NCBI RefSeq assembly: GCF_001316285.1
Contig: NZ_BBDO01000003.1
Coordinates: 1 to 64,000 of the forward strand
Direction: 5' to 3'
Origin: Vulcanisaeta sp. JCM 16161
GTDB taxonomy: Archaea > Thermoproteota > Thermoprotei > Thermoproteales > Thermocladiaceae
Length of the DNA: 64,000 nt
Position 1 is the first letter of the stretch. The number at the start of each line of letters is the position of its first letter. Below are positions 29,844-38,404 of the stretch, one piece after another. The notes beneath the pieces were generated by a model that did no database searches, was not told the DNA's origin, and worked only from the letters and a program-made list of their open reading frames with translations. Made by a program: the position numbers and the translations under genes.

Positions 29844-30499
29844 GTGAGGGTACCGCTTTTCATAGAGTTTAGTGGTAAGAATGTATTGGTAGTTGGGGGT
29901 GGCGGTGTTGGCACTAGGAGGGCTATTAAGTTCCTCCTGGCTGGCGCCAATGTCAGGGTGTTAAGTCTCGAATTCAGCAATGAGTTGATTCGTTACGCTG
30001 AACAGGGTAAGGTGGAGTTAATAAGGGTGATGCTCATGACGAGGAACTGCTTAGGAGGAATATTGAGTGGGCTGACCTAGTAGTCATTGCGACGAATGAC
30101 CCAGCAATTAATGGAAGGGTTAGGGAGTTGGCCAGGAGTATGCGGAAGTTCTTTAATGACGCCACTAACGCGGAGGAGACTGAGGTCGTAGTCCCCTTCG
30201 AAGGTGAAATTAATGGCATTAGGATTGCGGTAACGACGGAGGGGCTTAGCGGCATTGTCGCGAGGAGGACGCTGGATAAGATAATGAACATGCTTAGGGG
30301 GGATGAGGAGTTAATGAACATGGCTAGGGTTTGGTATGCAGTTAAGAGTAAGCTTAAGGAGGTGGTGAGTGACGTAAGGACTAGGTTAAATCTGTACATG
30401 GAGTTGGATAGTGATGAGAAATTCAATGAATTGGCTAGGAAGGGGTTGGTTAATGAAGCCCTGAATTATGTAATGAGCAGGGCCTCATCTCGCAATTAA
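29844..30499 (+). CDS. Precorrin-2 dehydrogenase / sirohydrochlorin ferrochelatase (one frameshift)
   Basis: Met8/CysG N-terminal type, needed for siroheme or heme d1-type tetrapyrroles. The NAD-binding stretch VLVVGGGGVGTRRA is near residue 14. After a frameshift near 30025 the chain resumes at ADLVVIATNDPAIN, followed by FNDATNAEE and ITTEG-like VTTEGLSGIVARR. These are the usual landmarks. Length of about 218 residues is normal. Start at GTG 29844. Suggests sulfite or nitrite reductase-type cofactors in the organism. Confidence 0.82.
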
Positions 30500-30509
30500 G
30501 AGATTAATT

Positions 30510-31196
30510 TTAAGGACCGCCAAAAGCCCTGTCTCCGGCATCACCAAGCCCCGGCACTATGTAGCCCTTCTCATTTATTTCAGGGTCTATGGACACCGTG
30601 TATATCTCGGCAAATGGGTACTCCCTGAGAACCCTCTCTATGCCGTATTTAGTGGCTATGACGCTCACTATAATCGTCCTCTTCGGATTCCCATACTTAA
30701 AGACGTGCTTCAACACCGAGGTTATTGTGGAGCCGGTGGCAAGCATGGGGTCGGCAACGATGAGGATGTCGTCCTCAAATATCCTAGGCACCTTAACATA
30801 GGTAATCTCAACGTCAAAGTCCAGCGAGCCAGGTCTGTGGGACTCCTCAACCCTCCTTGCACTGACGACACCCATCCTAGCATTCGCGAATATCTTAACC
30901 AAGCCCTCAACCAATGGCATTGCTGCCCTAAGAACCTGTATAATTACGATGTGGTCAAGATCCCTAATCCTAACACCCTTGGCCTTAACACCCAGTGGTG
31001 TCTCCACCTCAACGGTCTCTATGTCCATGGACTTCACAATCTCATAACCCATCAACCTACCAAGCCTAACAAGGCCCTTCCTAAACTCAATTTGCTTAGT
31101 ATTCTTATCCCTGAGAGTCGTCAATACAGCCTGCGCCAATGGGTGATCCACAACAACGACCCTACCCAAGGAGACCCGCCAAAACCGTGAAAGCAC
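30510..31196 (-). CDS. upp: Uracil phosphoribosyltransferase
   Basis: Salvages uracil to UMP with PRPP. About 215-228 residues. VVVDHPLAQ is at the N-terminus and the PRPP loop is [12 protein letters not shown] near residue 140. The C-terminal [14 protein letters not shown] is diagnostic of UPRTs. GTG 31196 is the longest start, but TTG 31169 or GTG near 31148 gives the standard family N-terminus. Intact. Together with the NCS1 transporter it supports nucleobase salvage. Confidence 0.93.
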   Translation of the reverse strand: MLSRFWRVSLGRVVVVDHPLAQAVLTTLRDKNTKQIEFRKGLVRLGRLMGYEIVKSMDIETVEVETPLGVKAKGVRIRDLDHIVIIQVLRAAMPLVEGLVKIFANARMGVVSARRVEESHRPGSLDFDVEITYVKVPRIFEDDILIVADPMLATGSTITSVLKHVFKYGNPKRTIIVSVIATKYGIERVLREYPFAEIYTVSIDPEINEKGYIVPGLGDAGDRAFGGP

Positions 31197-31237
31197 ACAT
31201 TTAAAGAACTTTCTCTAACCTAGCCTAGATACTACTG

Positions 31238-31286
31238 GTGATGATAATGGTAGCCACCGATTAGTGACGATGGTCCAAAGCGCTGA
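31238..31286 (+). ncRNA. Box C/D guide sRNA
   Basis: Box C GTGATGA (31238-31244), a 12-nt guide (31245-31256), D' CCGA (31257-31260), a 3-nt spacer, C' GTGACGA (31264-31270), a 12-nt guide (31271-31282) and box D CTGA (31283-31286). The geometry matches archaeal 2'-O-methylation guides. C' and D' each deviate by one base, as is common for internal boxes. It lies between upp and the end of the DHH gene, where no coding frame is expected. Guides would pair with TGGCTACCATTA and CGCTTTGGACCA. Confidence 0.8.
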
Positions 31287-31290
31287 TTAC

Positions 31291-32300
31291 TTAATACGTG
31301 ATTATCCTTACGGAATCCCTAGCCAACTCGAGGACCTCGAGCCTATCAACGTTTAGGTAAGCCTTTAACGTATTTATGAAGGTCTCGACACCCCTACCTG
31401 GGTTGAAGAATGGCGACTTGTACTGGGCGCCTGAGGCATACTTGTGACCACCACCGCCAAGCTTCGTAGCCACTTGTGCAGTCGTACGGACCATTCTTAT
31501 CGGCTCCACAGTAATACCTGAAGGTCCTCCTATTTAACCTAAGTAGTATGTTTACCATCTTAGCGCCTCTGTGCTGGAGCTCGATCGTTAATTGCCTATA
31601 GGATATTCCTAAGTCAATGGGGCTGTAGATGTTTATTATATCCTTAATCGGTATTTTATCGGCAATCTCGAGCATGAGCTTTTTAGCCCTGTAACCCCTC
31701 TCAATCAATTTACCAATCCTGGAATTACTCAATGCTTGAAGCCATTAACGGCCAGGTTCTTAACAATAAATATCTTCTCGGGGTATGACGCAAACCTAAC
31801 AGCTAAGTCGAGCTTCTCAGCCTCATCACTCGTTATATTGGCCGTGTCGGTTTCAATGGCGACCTTAACAAGACCGTTGGCTATTGGGTCGTTCTCTAGG
31901 TCCAGGGCCTTCATTGCCATGAGGGCTGAGCAGGGTGCCTCCGGGTCGTAAAACTCGACCTTGGCACAGGGCTTATTGGTTCTGTGGTGATCAGCCTTAT
32001 GAGGACCTTACCTGGGCATGGCAGGTCAGCCACGAAGGTCCAGAAAAGACGCTTAATCCACCAGGACCTATAAACCTCGCTTGGTGCTGCAAGGACGACA
32101 ACGCCATTTGGGTACTTCCTCAGGAATAGGGCTGCGCTCGTTATGCCATCAACATCACCACTATCGCAAAGTGCCAATGGCCTATTGCTCAGCTTAGCCA
32201 TAGTGCCGATAAAAATCTCCTCATGAGCAGTTACCCGGCTAATTAATTCCTTAAAATTATTTTTCCTTAAGATATCTTGAGCAGACAGGGCAATTCTCAA
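31291..32300 (-). CDS. DHH-family phosphoesterase (several frameshifts)
   Basis: Phosphodiesterase or nanoRNase-like protein. The N-terminal part has DSGDVDGITSAALFLR (metal-binding Asp). A DHHRTNKP segment near 31985 appears once the frame is corrected. DTANITSDE is in the middle, and the DHHA1 C-terminus has KLGGGGHKYASGA. At least four frameshifts in 1 kb. The TTG start at 32300 overlaps the end of the ThiF-like gene by 44 nt, and the real start may lie downstream. Substrate unknown: oligoribonucleotides, cyclic dinucleotides or DNA ends are all possible in this family. Confidence 0.8.
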
Positions 32301-33003
32301 CTCTACTTAGCTTTATCTCATCAATGACCCAATTCTTACCATCAATAATCAGTAATTTATTTATGAGGGGCTCACCAATACCCGTTATCAACTTAATAAC
32401 CTCAGCGGCCTCTATTGACGCCACAACACCAACTATAGGGCCGACAACGGGGCAATAACCAACGCATTGGGGTAATGACCTAACCTGGACCAGTTCATAG
32501 AGGCAGGGGGTCTTGCCCGGTATTATCGTTGATACTTGGCCGTACCAACCATTCACCGCGCCGTGGACCAGGGGCTTCCTTAACTTTACGATTGTCTCAT
32601 TTAGTATCTGCCTACTTAACCAATTATCGAGTGCGTCAACAACTACATCGACATCCTTAAGCACCTCCTCGGCATTCTCACTAGTCAATGCCTCATTCAC
32701 AGGTCTTAACTTAACGGTTGAGTTAAGGTCATGAAGTCTCCTCGCCGCAACCTCAACCTTCGGCTTACCAACATCCTCCTCCCTATACAATAATTGCCTG
32801 TGAAGGTCTGTAAGGCTAATTGTGTCATAGTCAATTATTGTTAATTCACCAACACCAGCACCGACTAGGTACATCGATACCAGTGTTCCAAGACCTCCCA
32901 AGCCCACGACCGCCACGCGGGCCCTCGAAAGCTTCTCCTGACCCTCCCTACCAATGACCGCGACCTGCCTTGAATACCTATCAATTAATTGTATAGTACC
33001 CAT
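32257..33003 (-). CDS. ThiF/MoeB-family adenylyltransferase
   Basis: E1-like enzyme that adenylates the C-terminal Gly-Gly of ubiquitin-like sulfur carriers (MoaD, ThiS or SAMPs). A Rossmann ATP site VVGLGGLG lies near residue 30. IIDYDTISLTDLHRQLLY follows, with DALDNWLSR, and LPQCVGYCPVVGP likely holds the catalytic Cys. A C-terminal CPVC pair remains of the zinc site. About 248 residues, intact. Start at ATG 33003. With moeA elsewhere it serves molybdopterin or tRNA thiolation; the specific carrier is not in this window. Confidence 0.87.
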   Translation of the reverse strand: MGTIQLIDRYSRQVAVIGREGQEKLSRARVAVVGLGGLGTLVSMYLVGAGVGELTIIDYDTISLTDLHRQLLYREEDVGKPKVEVAARRLHDLNSTVKLRPVNEALTSENAEEVLKDVDVVVDALDNWLSRQILNETIVKLRKPLVHGAVNGWYGQVSTIIPGKTPCLYELVQVRSLPQCVGYCPVVGPIVGVVASIEAAEVIKLITGIGEPLINKLLIIDGKNWVIDEIKLSRVENCPVCSRYLKEK

Positions 33004-33061
33004 ACCAGGAACCATTACTTAAAATTAATATTAATAAGAATTAAGCACCACGTTAGCATCA

Positions 33062-34219
33062 ATGAGAAGTGGCAGGACGTTATTACCATACCTACCAATA
33101 CTAATGATTAGGATCGGATCAGGAGCAAACACATTCCTAATATCCTACCTATCACCAGGCAGTAACATAATGATCGGCCTAATACTCGCCTCATACCCAT
33201 TCGTCGAAGCCTTAAGCTCATTTGTGGCGGGTTACATGGCTGATAGGCTGGGCAGGAGGTTAACATTGATACTCGGGTATACCTGGATACTGATGTTCAT
33301 GGCGCTTATATACCTGGCAATAGCCCTGCTGAGGAATCCCCTAGCCACCGCCATATTCAATGGCGCAATGGGCTTTGGCGCAGCCCTAGTCCTAGTATCC
33401 ACCCTAGCCATGATAACAGACCTAACCGAGAGGGGGTACAGGGGGTTGGGCATGGGCGTCTTCGACTTCATGAACATATTTGGTTACGCGCTTGGCTACA
33501 TGATCGGCTCAATACTTTACCAGGTGATTAGGGGGCCCATAGCATTCATAGCACTACTGGTGCTGTTGATCATGCTTTACGTAATAGTCCTTAATTATAT
33601 AATCGAGACAAGACCGACCATAGGCGCGGTTTACCTAAATCCATTAAGAGGTGTTTCGAGGAAGGCAATACCGACGCTACCCATTTGGTTCTCAATAACC
33701 ACGATATTGGGTGCCGCGATATACTCGGGAAGAGCCATAGGAAGTATTAAGGGTGTGATGCCGATACACGTTGGCGCCCTATTCCTAGGCGCAACACTCG
33801 TGGTTGGCTTGGGCTCCGTATTCTTTGGTTACGTATCAGATAGGCTTGGTAGGCTAAAAACAATGAGTATTGGAGTTACCGGCGTGAGTATTGGCCTCGT
33901 AATACTAACCGTATTACTCTTATTGGGTGTTAACCCGATAGTTGCCGTCGCCGTCTCAGCCCCCTTCATATTCATGGCGTCTGCCGTGGTGCCGTCAATA
34001 CTTGCGTTAACGGGTGACGAGGCATTAATAAGCATGAGGGGCTCAGCAATGGGCCTATACAGCCTAGTGCTTGGGTTTGGCATGGGATTAGGCAGTATCC
34101 TGGGTAGTTACTCATACGTTAAGCTGGGGCTCGGTGGAATAGCACTACTGGCCCTTGTAATATTCATAGTCGCATTCATATTATACATAGTGCTCAGGGC
34201 GATCCTACTTAAGAAATGA
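33062..34219 (+). CDS. MFS transporter, 12 TM
   Basis: 385 residues, 12 hydrophobic segments. Motif A appears twice, as GYMADRLGRRL after TM2 and GYVSDRLGRLK after TM8, the mark of the internal duplication. Small family member without extra loops; substrate unknown. Start at ATG 33062, divergent from the ThiF-like gene. The stop overlaps the convergent 34209-34553 gene by 11 nt. Intact. Confidence 0.8.
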   Translation: MRSGRTLLPYLPILMIRIGSGANTFLISYLSPGSNIMIGLILASYPFVEALSSFVAGYMADRLGRRLTLILGYTWILMFMALIYLAIALLRNPLATAIFNGAMGFGAALVLVSTLAMITDLTERGYRGLGMGVFDFMNIFGYALGYMIGSILYQVIRGPIAFIALLVLLIMLYVIVLNYIIETRPTIGAVYLNPLRGVSRKAIPTLPIWFSITTILGAAIYSGRAIGSIKGVMPIHVGALFLGATLVVGLGSVFFGYVSDRLGRLKTMSIGVTGVSIGLVILTVLLLLGVNPIVAVAVSAPFIFMASAVVPSILALTGDEALISMRGSAMGLYSLVLGFGMGLGSILGSYSYVKLGLGGIALLALVIFIVAFILYIVLRAILLKK

Positions 34220-34553
34220 GCTGGTAATGAATGACTAACCGAGCATTACCGTTCTTACCCCTAAACTCGATAATCGATGTATTAACCTCCTCACGTAGAG
34301 TAATCACCAGGGGAAAGCCGAGGACCTTAAGCCTAGCCTTCACTGAACCAAGGACTGATCTGGGAAGCTTAAGCTCATCACCAAGCCTCTTAACAACATC
34401 CTCAATTATGCAATTGGCGTAATCCTCACCACAACCCTCAAGCTCAGCCTCAATAACATCACCATCTATATGCTCAACATACTTAATAGTACCACCATCC
34501 AAGACCCACTCACCATGGTAATCACCAAGCCTAACATCGACTATTGAAGACAC
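34209..34553 (-). CDS. Small conserved-looking protein, 114 aa
   Basis: 114 residues, acidic in the middle, beta-rich. A CGEDYANC motif with two cysteines near residues 40-48 and no membrane segment. I do not recognise a family. Start at ATG 34553, upstream of which an AAAAGCTAAAG stretch could be a promoter. It ends convergently inside the MFS gene. Confidence 0.5.
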   Translation of the reverse strand: MSSIVDVRLGDYHGEWVLDGGTIKYVEHIDGDVIEAELEGCGEDYANCIIEDVVKRLGDELKLPRSVLGSVKARLKVLGFPLVITLREEVNTSIIEFRGKNGNARLVIHYQLIS

Positions 34554-34631
34554 AGAGTAATTTTGAACAACGAGATTAAAAAGCTAAAGTGGCATAAAAC
34601 CTTAAAAGGCAAGGATAAAAAGATAAGGGCT

Positions 34632-34708
34632 GGGCCCGTAGCTCAGCCAGGTAGAGCGGTGGGCTTTTAACCCATAGGTCGTGGGTTCAAATCCCACCGG
34701 GCCCGCCA
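34632..34708 (+). tRNA. tRNA-Lys (anticodon TTT)
   Basis: Acceptor GGGCCCG pairs with CGGGCCC (34698-34704), discriminator G, encoded CCA (34706-34708). The anticodon loop CTTTTAA gives TTT. The T arm GTGGG-TTCAAAT-CCCAC is canonical. No intron. A tyrosine integrase gene starts about 90 nt downstream, so this tRNA may be the attachment gene of an integrated element. T-rich stretches after 34709 probably terminate transcription. Confidence 0.95.
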
Positions 34709-34755
34709 TTTTCTTGTTCAGTTTTTCTTGACTGTGTTACAATTCGATGTATTTC

Positions 34756-34790
34756 CTGTTACAGTATCCTTAAATATGGGTCTGTAACAG
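34756..34790. promoter_or_regulatory. Paired CTGTWACAG operator around the integrase TATA box
   Basis: CTGTTACAG (34756-34764) and its reverse complement CTGTAACAG (34782-34790) flank a TATA-like TTAAATAT (34771-34778). The right copy lies immediately before the integrase start. The layout suggests autoregulation, perhaps by the N-terminal helix-turn-helix of the integrase itself. Confidence 0.45.
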
Positions 34791-34800
34791 CTTGTGCAGT

Positions 34801-36083
34801 ATGGTTGATTGCCAGCTTTATGACCTAAGTAAGATTCCTAATGATGTTAGGGTTAGGATCATTAATTACGTGATGGAGCAGAGGCGTGTCAAGGCCCGTG
34901 ATTTGGGCGTGACTCTTAACCTGATTTCGATGATTCGCTCTGGGAAGAGGCGTGTTACTGAGGACCTTCTCTGCCGTGCGATGGCTTATCTCTCGCCTGA
35001 CGAGTTGGCTAAACTCCTTGGTCAGGTCCCCGAGGTTGAGCCTGCGAGCGTCAATGATATCATTAGGGTTATTGTTAGGGCCAGGGCTGACCCAGAGTTT
35101 AGGGATTTGCTCCTCTCCTACATGGAGCGTTACCTCGGCGATTACATTAGGAGTGTTGGCAGGCAGTGGGTTGTCTCGAAGGAAGACATTGAGGCATTCA
35201 TCAAGGCTAAAAAGCTCAGGGGAGTTAGTGAGAAGACGATTAGGACTGAGGTTAAGTACATTGAGAGGACCTTGGCCGAGATGGATTGGGTATTGAGCCC
35301 CGAGAACATTCGTGAGTACCTGGCTAGCCTGAAGGAGGATAATGAGGACTACGTGTTGAAGCACACGACTTACAGCCTGAAGTCATTCCTCAAGGAAGTA
35401 CTGAAGCCTAGGGACCCCGGGCTGTTTAGTCTTCTCTATAACTCATTCACCGTGTTCAGACCAAAGAATCACAGCAAAACAAAACTACCAACAATCGAGG
35501 AACTTAGGCAGATTCTCCAAAGGATAGAGAGCATTGAGGCTAAGACCTACTTCATCATCCTTGCGGAGACTGGACTAAGGCCAGGAGAGCCCTTCTTAGT
35601 TACAATGGATGACGTGGATCTTGAGCATGGTATGCTACGCATTGGCAAGGTGACTGAGACAAAGCGTGCCTTCATAGCCTTTCTTAGGCAGGAAACGCTT
35701 GACTTCATCAAGCGTGAGTACCTGCCAGGCGTGAGCGATTCCTAGGCAGTATTGAGAATGCTTGGCGCGCAACGCCATGGATGAGTGATGAGGCCATAGC
35801 CAGGGCAAAGAGCAAGTTCCTACCCTTCGACCAATCAAGGCTAAGGAGGGAGATTAAGGAAGCCGCCAAACAAGTCCTTAACAGGGATTTTGAGCTTTAC
35901 GAGCTGCGTAAGTTCTTCGCAACCTGGATGATCAGCAGGGGCGTGCCCGAGTCGATTGTGAACACCCTGCAGGGAAGGGCACCACCAACCGAGTACCGAG
36001 TCCTAATCGAGCACTACTGGAGCCCAAGACACGAAGAACTCAGGAATTGGTACTTAAGCCACGCACCATGCCTACTGTGCTGA
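34801..36083 (+). CDS. Tyrosine recombinase/integrase (one frameshift)
   Basis: About 427 residues. An N-terminal helix-turn-helix-like domain (residues about 10-70, ARDLGVTLNLISMIRSGKR) precedes a core-binding domain (VSEKTIRTEVKYIERTLAEM). The catalytic domain has the first Arg in ETGLRPGE, a second Arg in YELRKFFAT and the presumed nucleophile Tyr in IEHYW. A frameshift near 35740 separates the two halves. The His of the HxxR box is replaced by Tyr-Glu-Leu-Arg. It sits directly after tRNA-Lys, typical for archaeal integrative elements. Start at ATG 34801 or TTG 34792. Confidence 0.8.
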
Positions 36084-36316
36084 TTTGTGGGTTAGTTTCT
36101 TTGCCGGCTTATTCCGTTACCTCGATTATGCTTAACGGCTTCAAGTCCCGTCTAATGGAAACAGGGCCCATTAATGACCCTGAGCGGGTGCTTGATTTTG
36201 CCGCCTCCCCTCTCAATCTACGATCTATTATTATGTAATGGATTACGAAATATAGAGTCATTCCGCATATCGCTGCAGATGCTATAAATACTAAAGCAGC
36301 TAAAATAGAAGAGGAG

Positions 36317-36891
36317 CTAAAAAATAGCTCTCAATAATAATGATAGTGCTATGCTAATATGAAGAATATTCGAGGCTATTATTGAGACTATCAATAACGT
36401 TATTATAACTGATAGTGCTGCGTATGCCATTAATGCTATGTCTATCGTCCTCTTCTCTAGTACGTGTGGTGGATTACCCTGCTGATGTTGTTGATTACCC
36501 TGTTGATTGAGCGCCTCCAGGCTTCCCTTGTTTCGTATGGTATGAATGTTTCTATGCAATTTCTCTCTATTTCCTTCACGCACTCAGCCCTCTCGATTGA
36601 GAAGTACCTGACCTTTATTGTTAGGTGCGTCATCACGAGTATTAGGATCTGCAGCGCCAACAGCACTGCAATGCTCATCCACGCCTCATCGCCTAGTAAT
36701 AATTTCGTTAAGGCAACAACCAATGAGGAGCCGGCGATGGTGCCGAAGGGAACCTCCCAAAGCAACCTATCATAGTACCTCCAATCCTCAGAAACCCTCC
36801 TATAAACCTCAATGAGAAAATCACCCCGATTAATACACGCCCACCAAATTTCATTTCCATCACACCCAACAACCTGCCCCTGAGCCATCAA
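36317..36891 (-). CDS. Four-TM membrane protein, unknown (one frameshift)
   Basis: Two hydrophobic segments in the first half (about residues 45-64 and 70-92) are followed by a charged stretch (CVKEIERNC). After a shift near 36500 come a Gln/Asn-rich linker and two more hydrophobic segments ending in LSLLLRAIF. About 191 residues in all. No family recognised. The Gln-rich repeats (GNQQHQQGN) lie at the frame change, so slippage in the repeat could also be real. Located inside the putative integrated element. Confidence 0.5.
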
Positions 36892-37017
36892 TAAAAGGCA
36901 GCTTTCTAGGCGTTAAAATAAATAATGCAATACACGGCAGGTATAATCAACGCGAAGCGGCTCAAAACCCTTTCACGACAGAAAAATCTATAAAGCCACT
37001 GAGTTAGTGATTACACA

Positions 37018-37104
37018 GCGGGGTGGGCTGGCCCCCATCGGTGCCGGCGTATCATCACCACTCAGACGGTCCACCACACGTCATCGGGTCTAGCCCCACC
37101 CCGC
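37018..37104 (-). ncRNA. Structured RNA candidate, probably a box C/D sRNA in a long stem
   Basis: GCGGGGTGGGCT (37018-37029) pairs with AGCCCCACCCCGC (37092-37104), with one bulge. On the minus strand the enclosed sequence has a C-like CGATGA (37081-37086), D' CTGA (37062-37065), a 3-nt spacer, C' GTGATGA (37052-37058) and a D-like CCGA (37038-37041). The internal D'/C' pair is perfect, while C and D deviate and guide lengths (15 and 10 nt) are off. On the plus strand the stem is followed by ACA, so an H/ACA-like RNA is the alternative. It lies in the otherwise empty 36892-37222 stretch. Confidence 0.45.
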
Positions 37105-37222
37105 ACATCATAGTGAGGTTGCAATTACACGCGGGAAATTAAAAATAACGCCCCAACCCAAACCCGAAAAGGCAAACTGCTTCACGGCCTGTGGAAAAAA
37201 AACGCGTGATAAACCTAACGGC

Positions 37223-37462
37223 TCACGCGTGATTTTTCTCGATGTCCCTTAAATATAGATTAATCAAGTCCTTGAAGCTTGTGTTTATTGCCACCACGCC
37301 GTCCTTAATCGTGATGACTCCAGCAGCCTCGAGGTGCATCAGGTATGGGTAGACCCTCCTGCTGAATAACCTGCGTAGTTCCCTCTCCCTAACGACTTCC
37401 TTCCTCGCCATCAACGCGATTAGTACATGCGTCAGGTTATAGCCCTGCTTCCTGCGTGGCAC
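37223..37462 (-). CDS. Small winged-helix DNA-binding protein
   Basis: 79 residues, basic. A helix-turn-helix with wing is visible: VRERELRRLFSRRVYPYLMHLEAAGVITIKDG-like residues 25-58, shortened here. Such small regulators are common in archaeal viruses and plasmids, which fits its place inside the integrase-adjacent region. Start at ATG 37462. Targets unknown. Confidence 0.55.
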   Translation of the reverse strand: MPRRKQGYNLTHVLIALMARKEVVRERELRRLFSRRVYPYLMHLEAAGVITIKDGVVAINTSFKDLINLYLRDIEKNHA

Positions 37463-37564
37463 GGAAAAGAGTAACTCCGCCGTTATTTATGGCTAACTCT
37501 ATTTAGCTTCATAAGCCCCGCAGAACATGAGTTTCTTATTTTATCTTGTCTAATCACGAAGAGA

Positions 37565-37723
37565 CTAAATAGATTTAGCCCACCGCACAACCTGGCGCCA
37601 GCTAAGGTAAAACTCAGTAGTTTGCTGGGCAAAGAAATAAGCCTCTGGATAAAAGCCTCTATTAAGCATGTCCCTGCTCAATGCCTTATACCGCTCAGCC
37701 CTTGCGTACCATCGTGACGCCAT
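37565..37723 (-). pseudogene. HEPN-domain fragment
   Basis: A 52-residue frame starting at ATG 37723. It resembles the first two helices of a HEPN domain: AERYKALSRDMLNRGFYPEAYFFAQQTTEF. It stops well short of the usual 120-130 residues, without the Rx4-6H motif. It is a truncated toxin-type gene or a frameshifted one. The rest of 37463-37904 holds nothing else that I recognise. Sits in the decayed zone after the integrase. Confidence 0.4.
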
Positions 37724-37907
37724 TTATGCCAATATTATTTCATTAATGCCTAAATAATATTTACTGCAACTTAATGCGTTAGTTCACGGGGCTATCTCAG
37801 GTAATTAGAAGAACTTGTTTAAGCTCCATTTTATTAACGCCTATTTTATTGGTGCTAAGTGAACGAGGTATTTTAATGAACTAAGAGAGGAACATATTGC
37901 AATGTAG

Positions 37908-38330
37908 GCTCGAACAGGTGGTGGTAAGACCGCGGCTTATCTCCTGCCCACTATGAATTCGATGGTTAGTAATTACGGAATTCCTAATTATCGTGTCAAC
38001 CCGTGAATTAGCACCTCAATTTGCCTCACATTAAGGGAGAGAGCATATAAACCTCATAGATAGTTGTCCCGGGAGTACTATGCGTTATTACTTCATGGTC
38101 TTCATGAAGCAGTACATGAGAGAGCATTAAGAAGGTTTAGGGATGAGGATGGAAAATATCGTATTAGTAACTACGGATTTAGCCTCTGAGATTTAGATAT
38201 AATTGATGCGTAGCTAATGATTAATTTTGATCTACCGAACAACCCAGAAACTTACATTCACAGGATAGGTAGAACCACAAGGCTTGATAGAGGGCGCGCA
38301 GTAACACTAACTACAGGGGATGAGTTATAG
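37908..38330 (+). pseudogene. DEAD-box RNA helicase relic with internal deletion
   Basis: Starts with a Walker A stretch (ARTGGGKTAAYLLP), then STRELAPQFA (motif Ia) in another frame. It jumps directly to the C-terminal domain: LHGLHEAVHERALRRFRDEDG (motif IV region), a degenerate ATDLASRGLDI equivalent carrying in-frame stops, then [19 protein letters not shown] (motif VI region). The DEAD box and about 150 residues between are missing. Unlike most broken genes here, the large deletion plus stops shows genuine decay. Confidence 0.75.
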
Positions 38331-38404
38331 TAATGAATGCTGCGGCTAATCTTGGTGATTCTCGATATAAATTAATGGTTTTTGAATGAATTAATGCCCT
38401 GTAA

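Noticed and set aside
30705..31190. 161-codon open frame on the plus strand opposite upp
   Set aside because: It is an antisense shadow of a well-supported UPRT gene. Composition is Pro/His/Asn-rich and domain-free.
36047..36238. 63-codon frame after the integrase
   Set aside because: It starts inside the integrase, has no recognisable composition, and is probably chance.
37018..37104. tRNA or permuted tRNA
   Set aside because: No T-loop GTTCRA, no D-arm pattern and no CCA. The closing stem is too long.
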